A stretch of DNA of 64,000 bases from Prostheceraeus crozeri (Eukaryota; Platyhelminthes; Polycladida; Euryleptidae): the NCBI GenBank assembly GCA_907163375.1, contig CAJQUW010004634.1, positions 248,001 through 312,000 on the forward strand. Reading direction: 5' to 3'. The notes below the pieces were generated by a model. It worked only from the letters and a program-made list of their open reading frames with translations. It made no database searches and had not been told where the DNA came from. Below, in pieces: positions 29,501 to 40,134 of this stretch (positions within the stretch are counted from its first letter, which is position 1; every line of letters starts with the position of its first letter). Both the position numbers and the translations under genes were made by a program.

Positions 29501-30170
29501 TCAATTGGTGCTACATGGAAAATGAGTTTGTACAGTGCTCTAACCGGTGGAAGAGTGTTCTACTAATCGAGTCTGAGTTTGAACACACACTTCTCCGACA
29601 CTCCAACACTCCTACGACCGGTAAATACCGGTTATTATACAGTGACTTCAAGAATACTGCCCATTTATGAACATATCAATTGGTGCTACATGGAAAATGA
29701 GTTTGTACAGTGCTCTAACCGGTGGAAGAGTGTTCTACTAATCGAGTCTGAGTTTGAACACACACTTCTCCGACACTCTAACACTCCTACGACCGGTAAA
29801 TACCGGTTATTATACAGTAGCTTCAAGAATACTGCCCAGTTATGAACAAATCAATTGGTGCTACATGGAAAATGAGTTTGTACAGTGCTCTAACCGGTGG
29901 AAGAGTGTTCTACTAATCGAGTCTGAGTTTGAACACACACTTCTCCGACACTCCTACGACCGGTAAATACCGGTTATTATACAGTAACTTCAAGAATACT
30001 GCCCATTTATGAACAAATCGATTGGTGCTACATGGAAAATGAGTTTGTACAGTGCTCTAACCGGTGGAAGAGTGTTCTACTAATCGAGTCTGAGTTTGAA
30101 CACACACTTCTCCGACACTCCAACACTCATACGACCGGTAAATACCGGTTATTATACAGGAACTACAACA
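5509..30170 (+). repeat. 175-bp satellite array, about 141 units (left arm)
   Basis: Head-to-tail array of a 175-bp unit; many neighbours are identical or differ by one to three bases. Each unit holds one GAGTTTGTACAG motif, one ACCGGTAAATACCGGT palindrome and one ACCGGTGG. Common variants are a 167-bp unit that lost 8 bp at the CACTCCAACACTCC microrepeat, a 174-bp unit, GTGACTTC for GTAACTTC, ATCGATTGG for ATCAATTGG, and CAGCACTCC for CAACACTCC. Each unit contains a frame of about 88 codons, but 175 is not a multiple of three and substitutions show no coding pattern, so it is not a gene. The unit is shared with the inverted right arm and the motif with the outer repeats, so the array belongs to the transposon. 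Confidence 0.95.
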
Positions 30171-33100
30171 ACGATGCGATGGTTTTGTTTCGAAATTGAT
30201 CTGTCGGTTGAATCACTTCGAACATTGAAGCGACAATTAAAACAATATATTGTTTCAAGAAATGCCATTATCCATCAAAATATGAAGTCTGCTGAGAATG
30301 GTGCACAAAACTCTTGAAAAAGGTCGTGTATGTCATAATGGGCACGGGTGGAAAGCTTAATGTGGGCAGTACTCCAAAAAACAATAGCTGCACCAAATCC
30401 AAATGCTGACAATGGAGACGGACGACAGATGAATATCGAGTTCTCAATTTTTACATACTCTATTACAGTATAGAAGCACAGCATAGAAAGGTCAGATAGG
30501 ATAAAAATGACTTGCGACATTTATGCAATGAAGGCCGAATATCTTAGATACGATAATGATCGGACAGTCCGAAGCGCATATAGAAAAACAACTACAAGGT
30601 GTAGAAAAGAGGAACATCGCTGAAAATGCCTGTACTAAGATGTATTAACAAATTGTAGTCAAAACAATTACAAATGCACTTAAAAAATCACGGCAAAAAA
30701 CAACAATCTTGATAGTAAGTGTTGCTTGCAATTCATCACTAATATCTGGAAAACAATCGATGGTACAATAAATGTAACAACTGCGTATACTTGCCCATAG
30801 TCTAGCTGATAGGACGAAACAGTGGATACCGTAGAATACAAAGGGAAAAAGGTTTGTCTAGATATGTGAATTTAAGGTATTAGTAAAATCCGGAAAACAA
30901 TCAAAGGTATAAAAGTAAGAATCGTACAGGCTTGCGTATAGCCTATACGATGAACCTTAAATGACCAACAATGTGACCAAGTGATAAAGTTTTTAAAATA
31001 CAAAAGGAAATGGTCGGGATAAGATCAATTACAACAAACTTCATGAATGCTCATAACAAGCGGAATAAAGTAGAGGCCAAAATATTCCAATTTCGTGTTC
31101 ACACTCAAAAAATGTTGAAGACTTATCGATCAAACATGAGAGCATGGGAGTTGTTGAACAGATGCTCTCTGTAATCAGTCACGCATGTTCAGATACACTG
31201 CATGCTCACTAAGTTGATAGTTTGAATAATTTCAAATGAAAAAATGTTATCACCAGATGTCATAACGAGCGGTGTAGAAGGCAACCTACTGATTTTCAAG
31301 TTATGTCTTACAACCCGAAGTATAGCTTCTTCAAGTGACTCTTTCACACCACTCCGTATGAGAAGAGAAATATCCGCTCTACGAATTTTCAAAGCGATGT
31401 CCAATAAAGACAATTCGTTGAACTACTTGGTTCCTAAGCAATTCCTACGCTCTTCACTTTTTGAAGTTTCTTTTTGCCGTACACAGTTGCGAAAGTCGTC
31501 TTTCGTACCGTCGTGTGACTTTAGTGAAATCAAATGACTTCTAGTAACTAGTTTAATTTGAACGTATCTTTTTTTTGCTTTTGTTATTATCTTCTTTGTA
31601 AATGATCTATATGACATGCATGTTGTGATTTCCATTCAAAAATACACGTTTTACTACTACTACTACTTAGTGAAATATGCGTTACATTGCAATAACCGCA
31701 ATGAATCCAAAAACCTTGGATGTAGGTTCAACCCAACTGGTAGAAATAGGAACTTGATTTCCTGAACCTTAACTGATGATGTTAATCACCGGATGCATCA
31801 AAAATTGTATCACAGTCAGGCAGGCTAGTTAGGCTCTCAGTTCAGTAGCCATAAAATGTTGACATGTAAAACTTACGGGCTATATTCATTGTTAATCTCA
31901 TTTTTGTTGATTTGTTCATCGTCAAATATTTGAACAATTAGATCTTCTTGTGTACTGATGCTAATTAAATGATGTTGTATAAATGAATGTAAAACCAGCA
32001 AACATGCACATTGCTTCATTTTCCTGTGTGAAAGTTTATAATTTTATGTGCCATTTAAACATAAACAGCCGCGCATAGATTAAGAAATACAAATACACGC
32101 AATTCGCTGCAAAAGATGGAATTTCGACCATTCAGTCATCCGCCAAATTTTTAAATCAACATGTGATAGTTAAGTGACCTTGATCGTTGATTGTAGATGA
32201 AAATAATGAGCATGCAGTGTATAAAAATATTGCAGGATTATTATTACGATAGGCTGGCTTGGGGAAATGCAACATGAAGTAAATGCGACTAGGTTGTAGC
32301 CAAAACCAATAATCACAGTAAGATGTCAAGTTCATCCACACGAAATAGCGGATTCGATCGTCTTCATTATTTACGTAGCCCGATCGATTTTGGTAGTGGA
32401 AACCAGGTCCGGGGTAAATGCGACATGGCCCATCGGGATAGGTGCGACAACGTGCAAAAGTTTGATTTTTGTCGCTTAAGTTTTTGATACACTCCCGTGT
32501 CAATAAAATCGTCACCAACATATTTTGAAATCATAGATGTCTCAAACGACAATAGGGTGCAATGCTCAAGATCTAAGCTTCATGGATTTCGATCGATTAA
32601 CAACAGCTAGATGCAAAAGTCAAGTCATCAAACGAAAGGATCTACGTCCGCAAAGAACGAGAAACCTTTACGATATTTACGGCCTAATTCTGATATTCAT
32701 TTCTCTAATACGCTCGTATATTTCTAAGATAGGCTAATTCTGCTTTGAACGTAGATCAGTTGTAGCATTTCATGCATGCATCCTATTAAAAAATAGGCCT
32801 ATTCAGCTTCAAAATACGCTTATACGTGCGTATTATACTTACTATAAACACTTCCCCTTTTTATCTCACATAAAATGAATCTATCGAAATAATGAACTAC
32901 ATCAATTCTGCAATCGCAAATAGACCAAGATCCACTTCTATATGTGAAAATGTCTATTATAGGTAGCGATTGGGCACTTAGGATTTTCTTGTAATGATCA
33001 ATTGCTCTATTACTAGGATAGGAGCGAAATACATCAGCGTCATTTCAAACTACATTCCCAACCTATCATCGGAATTTAATTCGCATCACTATGTGAAAAT

Positions 33101-33210
33101 GTACTTACTCGAAATAACCCCCAGACCATGTCGTAAATACCTCAATCACGAGGTAAGAGACTTTGAAGTCGCTCACTTTGACGGCCAACTCAAAGAAACT
33201 TATCATTCTA
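30171..33210. other. unique centre of the foldback element
   Basis: About 3.0 kb of AT-rich single-copy sequence between the two oppositely oriented arms. Frames reach at most about 120 codons and resemble no transposase or other family I know. A short ACT microsatellite lies near 31,651. It may be captured host DNA or the eroded remnant of an ancestral transposase region. The left edge runs smoothly out of a unit (TACAGGAACTACAA at about 30,155); the right edge begins inside a unit at TGTTCATAAATGGGTAG. Confidence 0.7.
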
Positions 33211-34421
33211 TGTTCATAAATGGGTAGTATTCTTGAAGTTACTGTATAATAACCGGTATTTACCGGTCGTAGGAGTGTTGGAGAAGTGTGTGTTCAAACT
33301 CAGACTCGATTAGTAGAACACTCTTCCACCGGTTAGAGCACTGTACAAACTCATTTTCCATGTAGCACCAATTGATTTGTTCATAAATGGGTAGTATTCT
33401 TGAAGTTACTGTATAATAAACGGTATTTACCGGCCGTAGGAGTGTTGGAGTGTCGGAGAAGTGTGTGTTCAAACTCAGACTCGATTAGTAGAACACTCTT
33501 CCACCGGTTAGAGCACCGTACAAACTCATTTTCCATGTAGCACCAATTGATTTGTTCATAAATGGGCAGTATTCTTGTGGTTATTGCATAATAACCGGTA
33601 TTTACCGGTCGTAGGAGTGCTGGAGTGTCGGAGAAGTGTGTGTTCAAACTCAGACTCGATTAGTAGAACACTCTTCCACCGGTTAGAGCACTGTACAAAC
33701 TCATTTTCCATGTAGCACCAATTGATTTGTTCATAAATGGGCAGTATTCTTGAAGTCACTGTATAATAACCGGTATTTACCGGTCGTAGGAGTGTTGGAA
33801 TGTCGGAGAAGTGTGTGTTCAAACTCAGACTCGATTAGTAGAACACTCTCCCACCGGTTAGAGCACTGTACAAACTCATTTTCCATGTAGCACCAATTGA
33901 TTTGTTCATAAATGGGCAGTATTCTTGAAGTCACTGTATAATAACCGGTATTTACCGGTCGTAGGAGTGTTGGAATGTCGGAGAAGTGTGTGTTCAAACT
34001 CAAACTCGATTAGTAGAACACTCTCCCACCGGTTAGAGCACTGTACAAACTCATTTTCCATGTAGCACCAATTGATTTGTTCATAAATGGGCAGTATTCT
34101 TGAAGTTACTGTATAATAACCGGTATTTACCGGTCGTAGGAGTGTTGGAGTGTCGGAGAAGTGTGTGTTCAAACTCAGACTCGATTAGTAGAACACTCTT
34201 CCACCGGTTAGAGCACTGTACAAACTCATTTTCCATGTAGCACCAATTGATTTGTTCATAAATGGGCAGTATTCTTGAAGCTACTGTATAATAACCGGTA
34301 TTTACCGGTCGTAGGAGTGTTAGAGTGTCGGAGAAGTGTGTGTTCAAACTCAGACTCGATTAGTAGAACACTCTTCCACCGGTTAGAGCACTGTACAAAC
34401 TCATTTTCCATGTAGCACCAA
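33211..34421 (-). repeat. 175-bp satellite, about 7 units in inverse orientation (right arm)
   Basis: The same unit as the left arm on the opposite strand. Its variants overlap those of the left arm: a CAATAAC-ACAAG variant near 33,580 matches a left-arm unit near 20,110, and GTGACTTC variants at about 33,755 and 33,930 match units at the edges of the left array. The arm is about twenty times shorter than the left one. Confidence 0.95.
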
Positions 34422-34781
34422 GTACTTTTCTGGAAAATCTTATCATTTTTTTGAAAAAGTCGGTTTTTGTCGGTTTTTACCGGTTGTTCGTGTAGGGAAG
34501 CTGCTGGAAGTTGCTGTACAAACTCAGTTTTTTGTGCTTGTATCTAAATATTTCCATCGGAATGCTGTACAAACTCGCTAACTAGGTAGCACCAATACTT
34601 TTAATTACTTTAATTTTCGAATTTATATTTGAATTTTGAAGATGAAGGAGTTCGAATTTTTGAAAAATTTTTGTCTGTACAAACTCTGCGTCATTAATAG
34701 TACCTGTACATGTGGTTTTCTATTCTGTACAAACTCTATTCAAAAAGTTGGTGTTGAAGTTGGTGCTAACTTCAACGACAT
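34422..34781 (-). repeat. right outer terminal inverted repeat
   Basis: Inverse copy of 5,159-5,508 with a few substitutions and an extra 12-bp tandem duplication (GTCGGTTTTT repeated) near 34,461. It contains four inverse copies of the GAGTTTGTACAG motif and the same hairpin at the tip, and ends in CAACGACAT directly before the second target-site copy. Confidence 0.9.
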
Positions 34782-34790
34782 AAACTTCTG
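34782..34790. repeat. right 9-bp target-site duplication of foldback element
   Basis: AAACTTCTG, identical to 5,150-5,158, directly after the right tip. The mariner reading frame continues from here. Confidence 0.92.
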
Positions 34791-35480
34791 CCGTATCTGC
34801 ATCACGACAACTCGACATTGATCGAAGAAGTTTACGACGCATTATGGCCAGTATTGGACTGAAGGTCTGCATTCCACAACTGGTTCATGGTCTGGTTGAA
34901 GAAGACGGTGACAGACGTTTCCATTTTTGTGAATTGTTTTGTAATCAACTTGATGACACTCCCGAACTTGTTGATCACAGCACTTGGTCTGACGAATCAA
35001 CCCTCAAATTATCCGGCCACATGAATAGACACAATTGTGTTTATTACGATACAAGTAATCCACACGCCCCCATTCGAAAGCATCTCAAACAAACTGGTGT
35101 GTTTGACTCTAAGTCAAGTCCAAGTACTTGACTCTCTTACAGAGAGATGTTCTCCCCACGCTTAAAGAGCGCGAAGATTTCAATGATCTGTGGTTCCAGC
35201 ACGATGGGGCACCACCCCATTTTGCGAAGTGCGTGCGTTATTTTTTTTGATCAGATATTTCCAGGACGATGAGTCGGGAGGCGTGGATGTGTACACTGGC
35301 CACCACGTTACCCTGATCTAACGCCGCTTGATTTCTTCTTTTGGGGAGCGGCAAAAATACGTCTACAAAGAGCGGCTGACTGATGTAGAAGATATGAAGA
35401 GAAGAATCACAGATTTATTGTTCTTGTAAATAGCAATCCAGACCTTTGTTAAAAAGTTTGCAGTGTGCGTAATCGATGTG
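34791..35480 (+). pseudogene. mariner-like (DUF4817) transposase, 3' part
   Basis: The catalytic part of the transposase whose start lies at 4.9 kb. Recognisable segments are the linker AVSASRQLDIDRRSLRRIM, then GLKVCIPQLVHGLVEEDGDR, then TWSDES with the first catalytic Asp, HMNRHNCVYY, FQHDGAPPHFA with the second Asp, and DLTPLDFFFWGA with the third. The frame changes in the middle (after about 35,130) and again after about 35,250, so the gene is dead. These motifs are diagnostic of the mariner-like DUF4817/DDE_3 transposases of arthropods and other invertebrates. The end is placed where similarity fades near 35,480. Confidence 0.85.
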
Positions 35481-35582
35481 ACCGATGTGTTGATGCTGGC
35501 AGTGTACACTTTGAGCATTTGTAAGAGACTAATAGACCTTTATTTCATATTTGCATTGTTTGTCTCGTTACATATAAAGCTA

Positions 35583-37270
35583 CAGGGTGTAACATATATT
35601 TCTGACCAACCAGAAGTTTTTCATATTTTCGTATCTTTAATATTTCAAAGTAAAAAAAATCAAATAATCAAGTACATAAAAACATGAAACGCTACTATTT
35701 TTCATTATTGAAAGATATTTCTGTAGCTTATTTTAATGAACCAACTGAAAAAATGGTTCTCCGTGCATGAGTTTGATTATTTCAGGATGTTTGTTGACCA
35801 TAACAAAGCCTGTGTGTCCTAAATGTCTGATTCATTGATAACTATTGTTTTGTGTCTCATTATTGTGTCAGCTTATCGAGAACGAAATGAGACTGGGGTC
35901 AGAAACTTTTGTTACAAGTCAATTCTAAGGAAGTTAATGCACGTGACAAGTCAGCAATGTCACCTGATGGGGGTTTAGCATCTGATTCATCGTACGTAGG
36001 AGTGCTTCATTTAATTTCTGGGCGTTCGACAATGCGGTATAGAGAATTCGTACGTGCGAAGATCCAAACTCTGTTTGAAGCTGGAGTTTCAATTCGGCAG
36101 ATTTCAAGGGATTTTAATGTCTCAAGAAACACTAAGATTGTGGTGCAGGCGCAGCCATGGGCAGGTTCAAGATGGAAAACGCGGCGGAAGACCTCGAAAG
36201 TTGAGTCCCTCATCGAAGGACAAGATCAGGGAGCATATGAAGGATAAGTTCTCGAATAGCGGCAACTCTTAGTGCATCGCCTCGGTATCAAGGTCGAAGG
36301 AAATCTGTTTCACACATGACTGTTACTCGACATCTTCAACGACAGAACTGGGGCAAAATAGCCTACAGACAACGAACCAAACCTCTGCTCTCTTCAAAGA
36401 ATGTGGCTGATCGCTTGACCTTCTGCAAACGACTTATTGATGAAGGTTTCTGTGACGGATCAACCCAATCGAGAGTCAAATGCTAGCACATCCTTTTCAC
36501 GGAAGAATCTCCTATCGAATTGAACCCAAAACCAAATAAGCAAAACCGACGAATGCGAACTGCCAATCCTGAGACTATTGAACCAGTTCAGATTCCAAAA
36601 TTCAGTCTGAAGATAATGGTTTGCGCTGGAATTGGTCGTTACGGCAAGACAGATCTCCATATTGTCGATAAAGGTGCAACGGTCAATGGGGAATACTACC
36701 GCCGTCGAATTATTCCCATGTATGCAGATTGTGATCAACGAATTTTCACTTGTCTTCAAAACGTAATACTTATGCAGGATGGAGCAACCTGTCATACTGC
36801 TACAGCTTCCATTCAGGACGGCATGGAGTTGTTTCCGAAGGTTTGGATCGACTGGCCAGGAAATTCTCCTGACTTAAACCCGGTGGAGCATTTATGGGGA
36901 AGACTGCAGCAATCGGTTTTGCGGTTTCCAAGGCCTCGAAATCGTAAAGAATTGATAACAAGAGTTCAAGAAGAATGGAGCAGCATTGAACAAATGGAAT
37001 GTAGCGACTTGATCATGAGTTTTCCACGGCGCATCGAGGCATGCATGGCCAACTCCGGTAAGCACACAAAATACTGATTCTTTTACTTTTGTAAAGGTGT
37101 GATGATTCAAAAGTTAAACTCTTCTGTGCTAGTTAATTCTCCATTTTTTTGTTAATGTTGAAATTCAATTGCTCGTTCAATATAGTATATGCATCACACC
37201 AGAAAGTATTTTTGCATAAAATTATGTTTTCAAAATGACATGGTGGGTCAGAAACTTTTGTTACACCCTG
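35583..37270 (+). mobile_element. Tc1-like transposon, decayed, 1.69 kb
   Basis: The ends match over about 30 bp as inverted repeats beginning CAGGGTGTAAC (left 35,583, right end 37,270), flanked on both sides by TA, the target of Tc1/mariner elements. The inside carries a Tc1-type transposase pseudogene. A further copy of the right-type terminal sequence, GGGGTCAGAAACTTTTGTTAC, lies inside at about 35,893. It could be an inner repeat of an IR/DR-type end or the far end of a small related insertion. Confidence 0.88.
36034..37077 (+). pseudogene. Tc1-like transposase pseudogene
   Basis: Starts at MRYREFVRAKIQTLFEAG, followed by the paired-like helix-turn-helix (VSIRQISRDFNVSRNT) and, in the next frame, GKRGGRPRK, the GRPR-like hinge. 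The catalytic half is open from about 36,520 to the stop at 37,077 and contains MQDGATCHTA with the second Asp and GNSPDLNPVEHLWG with the Glu. There are 35 residues between them, so the spacing is DD35E rather than the usual Tc1 DD34E. The first catalytic block reads LFTEES, where TDES is expected, so that Asp is lost. At least two frame changes and several stops make this a dead copy. Confidence 0.85.
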
Positions 37271-37272
37271 TA

Positions 37273-37618
37273 GTTGATAAAATAAATTATATGTGATTTT
37301 GGAAAACATTGTATTTTTATTTAAAAGACGAAAGATGGATAAAGAGGAGTAACTGATGCCCACCTCATGAAGGTTGAAAAATCACCTAAAATGTCGGGTT
37401 GATCAACGGGTTGTTTTCGTATGATGTTCTCCGGGAGGAAAAGGACTACTCATGCCATGTCCACTTTTAGTGATCACCTATCTTGTAGCTGTCTCACATA
37501 AACAACATACAATAATGTTTGGTAAATCCATTTTTTATATCCATTAAAGTCGCAAGTATTTTTGAGTTTGTGCACACATTCCACTGATGTTCATTGCAGT
37601 GAGGTAGCTTTAGGCAAA
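37273..37618. other. non-coding spacer
   Basis: Nothing recognisable between the Tc1-like element and the long-armed element; AT-rich with no conserved frame. Confidence 0.5.
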
Positions 37619-38788
37619 GATCGGCAATAATAAAATGATATCATCTTATTCTGAAGAAAAGTGATATCATTTTATATCATTTTTTTTTTTGAAAAATGAT
37701 ATAAAATGATATCATCAAAATTTTTAGTTCCATAAAATTTTTTCGTACTTTAGGTTAGCCTAACCAACTGCATATTGTAGGCATGTTTGTAATTCGAGTA
37801 TATATAGCTTGGTGCTTATGGGCGATCTCCCCCTCGCCTTTTTGAAATTTGTCTAAAATCTGCAAAAATGAATCAATCGTCACAAAACTTCAAACACGTA
37901 TTTATTGATGCAGATCGGACAAGCACTTCTTGCATTAGAGACGATAACGTGAAGTGTAGCGATGTCAGCAGCTTGATCCGACTCCGTGTCTATTCGACGC
38001 ATTATTGTTACTCATGTGTGCAGTGTTCTCTCTCCATCTTCGTCGCATCCGCTGCCATTTGAAATCTTCCCACGACCCCTACCTTCCTACACATTTCTTA
38101 ATTTAAAAATGTTGGTGTGAGGTATACGGCCTGGTCATAATTACTTCACGAGTTGTTGGAAAATGACTTTGTTGACCTCACGTGCTTTCTGCTCAGACGA
38201 TGAGGTCAGGCGAAGTCAGATCAAGCTGCTGACATCGCTACACTTCACGTTATCGTTTCTAAATCAAAAAGCACTTATCCGATTTGTATGAATTTTTGTA
38301 TGTGAGGAGAAAATACACTCAAATACGTGTCCCTAAAGTTTTATGATGATTGATTTATTTTTTACACATTTTAGACAAATTTGAAAACGTGGGGGGAGTT
38401 AACCCATAGGTACCTAAATCTTAAATCAAAACTTGCGATGTCCAATGCATAGGCCATAGGCCATACCGAAGTTTTTATATACAAGAGACTTTGTATGAAT
38501 AAGCTGCTTTCTTCGGTCTTCCATTATTTGAAATATATCGATGCTGCATACAATATAATTTTAATTTTATTGCTAAGAGCAGTAAAAGTGGCATGGTAGC
38601 AGTGTAAATCGAAAAATTCGTGTGACTAGATCTATTTACGGTGTAGGCCTACGTATGTTTCACTAAAAAAAACTGGTATATTTTCATTATAAAAAAATAA
38701 AATGGTATCATTTTAAAACATTTCATAAAATTCGCAAGTTGATATCATTTCATATCATTTTAAAAATGAAATGATATCATTGCCGATC
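37619..38788. mobile_element. non-autonomous element with very long inverted arms, 1.17 kb
   Basis: The ends read GATCGGCAAT... and ...ATTGCCGATC. The left arm (37,619-37,982) pairs imperfectly with the right arm (38,215-38,788). The innermost 37 bp, 37,941-37,977 and 38,220-38,256, are perfect inverse copies. Further out are ATGATATCAT-rich inverted runs and a shared AAATTTGTCTAAAAT block. The 230-bp middle has no gene. It is organised like a MITE or foldback-type element. I see no clear target-site duplication, so the family is open. Confidence 0.65.
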
Positions 38789-40130
38789 ATGGGCTCCAAG
38801 ATTGCTTTGACGGCGACATAAGTCTATTTTCCACATCTATTGGTTATGAACCTGGTATTTGTGTCATATTTCCATTTTTCAGATGCACAGCTAATAGCTG
38901 GACATCGAGGAGTCAATTAATAGACGTCAGTCTGAGATGAAACATTTCGAAATAAGCATCTAATTTTCCTTCAACTTTTGATCATACCATGATAGATGCG
39001 GCATCTGATTCAAGATGACTATGCATGACATAAAAATTGAACTATTGCTCTAAATGCAACCTATTTAATATAGACTACGGTCCTTCTTGCCCGTAGAACC
39101 AACCTGTTCGGGATTGAATCACCATGAATTACTGAAACTATGAAGAAGGCATGTTTAATATGTGAGGAAGCTATAGATGTCAAAATGCATCTTTAAGTAA
39201 TCTATCATAGATTTTAGCATAAGATGTTAACCTGTCTCTGAGGGGTATCCAGTGGACGCCGGGGTCATATTTTTCTATTTCACTTTTTTGTGCTGAGGAA
39301 ATATCAACCACTCATACCCATGTAAAATCATCATTTTTGACGGTGAATCTGCATGTGCTATTTCATTTCAATTCAATCAGTAGAAGTATGGCAGATAGGG
39401 GTTAGATAAGGGTGTCACACGGACAATCTTAAGTTTTATGGTAGCAGCAAACAAAACCGCCTCTTAGTACAACTGATGCTGTGCTAAATGTCGTTGACTT
39501 ACAAAAACACCAAATTTTCGGATGTGTTTACTGAGAAGGCTAACGGAAAATCGAAGGATTAGTTACATCGACCTGCCATACGCAAACATCATTGCTTTAT
39601 TTAAAATCAACTTTCCTTATGTTTTGATAACGATTTGTGCAGGTAAACCAAGAATTTGTAAGAGGTCCTCTGGAATCCCCTCAAGTCTCAGAGGGTGTGA
39701 AAAAGCTCAGGTCTCTGGGGGTTAATGGCTTTCCAATTGATACTTAGATATGTTGCATTATAAATAGTGAGATACGTGTTTGTTTGAAAAAAAGCAAAAA
39801 TATTTCAAATCTGGTATAATTGCCTAAATTACGGTGGAATGAAAAAATGAACACTATATTCGTGATCACGACAATCGAATTGTATTAAAACTGTAGAAAA
39901 ATACAGACGAGCAAAATCTTTGCTAGACAGTGAGCATCGATTCAACTTACATTTTTTGACATTTTACCTCAATATTCAAAATTTCTAAGCAAACGCTGTA
40001 ATTTTACAGTGAATTTTCAGCAACTGAGTACAAAAGTCATTCTTCTGAAATTGTACGAATTTCTTAAAATTTTTGCGTACATACTTCTTATTCATTAATT
40101 TACAGATTGAGTAAATTTTTGAAACTACTT
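38789..40130. other. non-coding spacer
   Basis: No supportable gene or RNA. The longest frame (39,522-39,725) has no family resemblance. Sequence is AT-rich and of ordinary complexity. Confidence 0.5.
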
Positions 40131-40134
40131 TTAC

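Larger units (their letters stand above)
5159..34781. mobile_element. giant foldback-like DNA transposon, 29.6 kb, non-autonomous
   Basis: The two ends are inverted copies that begin ATGTCGTTGAAGTTAGCACC. They are flanked by an exact 9-bp duplication (AAACTTCTG) and sit inside a mariner transposase gene whose reading frame is restored once the element is removed. From outside in: an outer inverted repeat of about 0.35 kb, a left arm of about 141 tandem 175-bp units, a 3.0 kb centre, a right arm of about seven units in the opposite orientation, and the outer repeat again. Long inverted arms made of tandem repeats plus a 9-bp duplication is the organisation of Drosophila FB elements, which are placed in the Mutator superfamily. 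No transposase was recognised, so mobility would need a helper. The outer repeats are nearly identical, which suggests youth or homogenisation. The superfamily call is inference; the boundaries are directly visible. Confidence 0.92.

Noticed and set aside
5583-30120. Well over a hundred frames of about 88 codons beginning MNTHFSDTPTLL
   Set aside because: They are the same stretch of a 175-bp tandem repeat read over and over. The period is not a multiple of three, neighbouring frames overlap each other, and changes show no preference for silent sites. The inverted arm carries the same frame on the other strand.
5509-30170. CRISPR-like or other spacer-containing array
   Set aside because: Units are contiguous and nearly identical throughout, with no unique spacers, and the context is an animal DNA transposon.
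5509-30170. Centromeric satellite
   Set aside because: Unit length fits, but the array lies between matched terminal repeats of one insertion with a 9-bp target duplication. A genome-wide role cannot be judged from here.
32156-32552. Two overlapping minus-strand frames of 121 and 61 codons in the centre of the foldback element
   Set aside because: No recognisable domain; overlapping frames of similar length in the same place speak against real coding.
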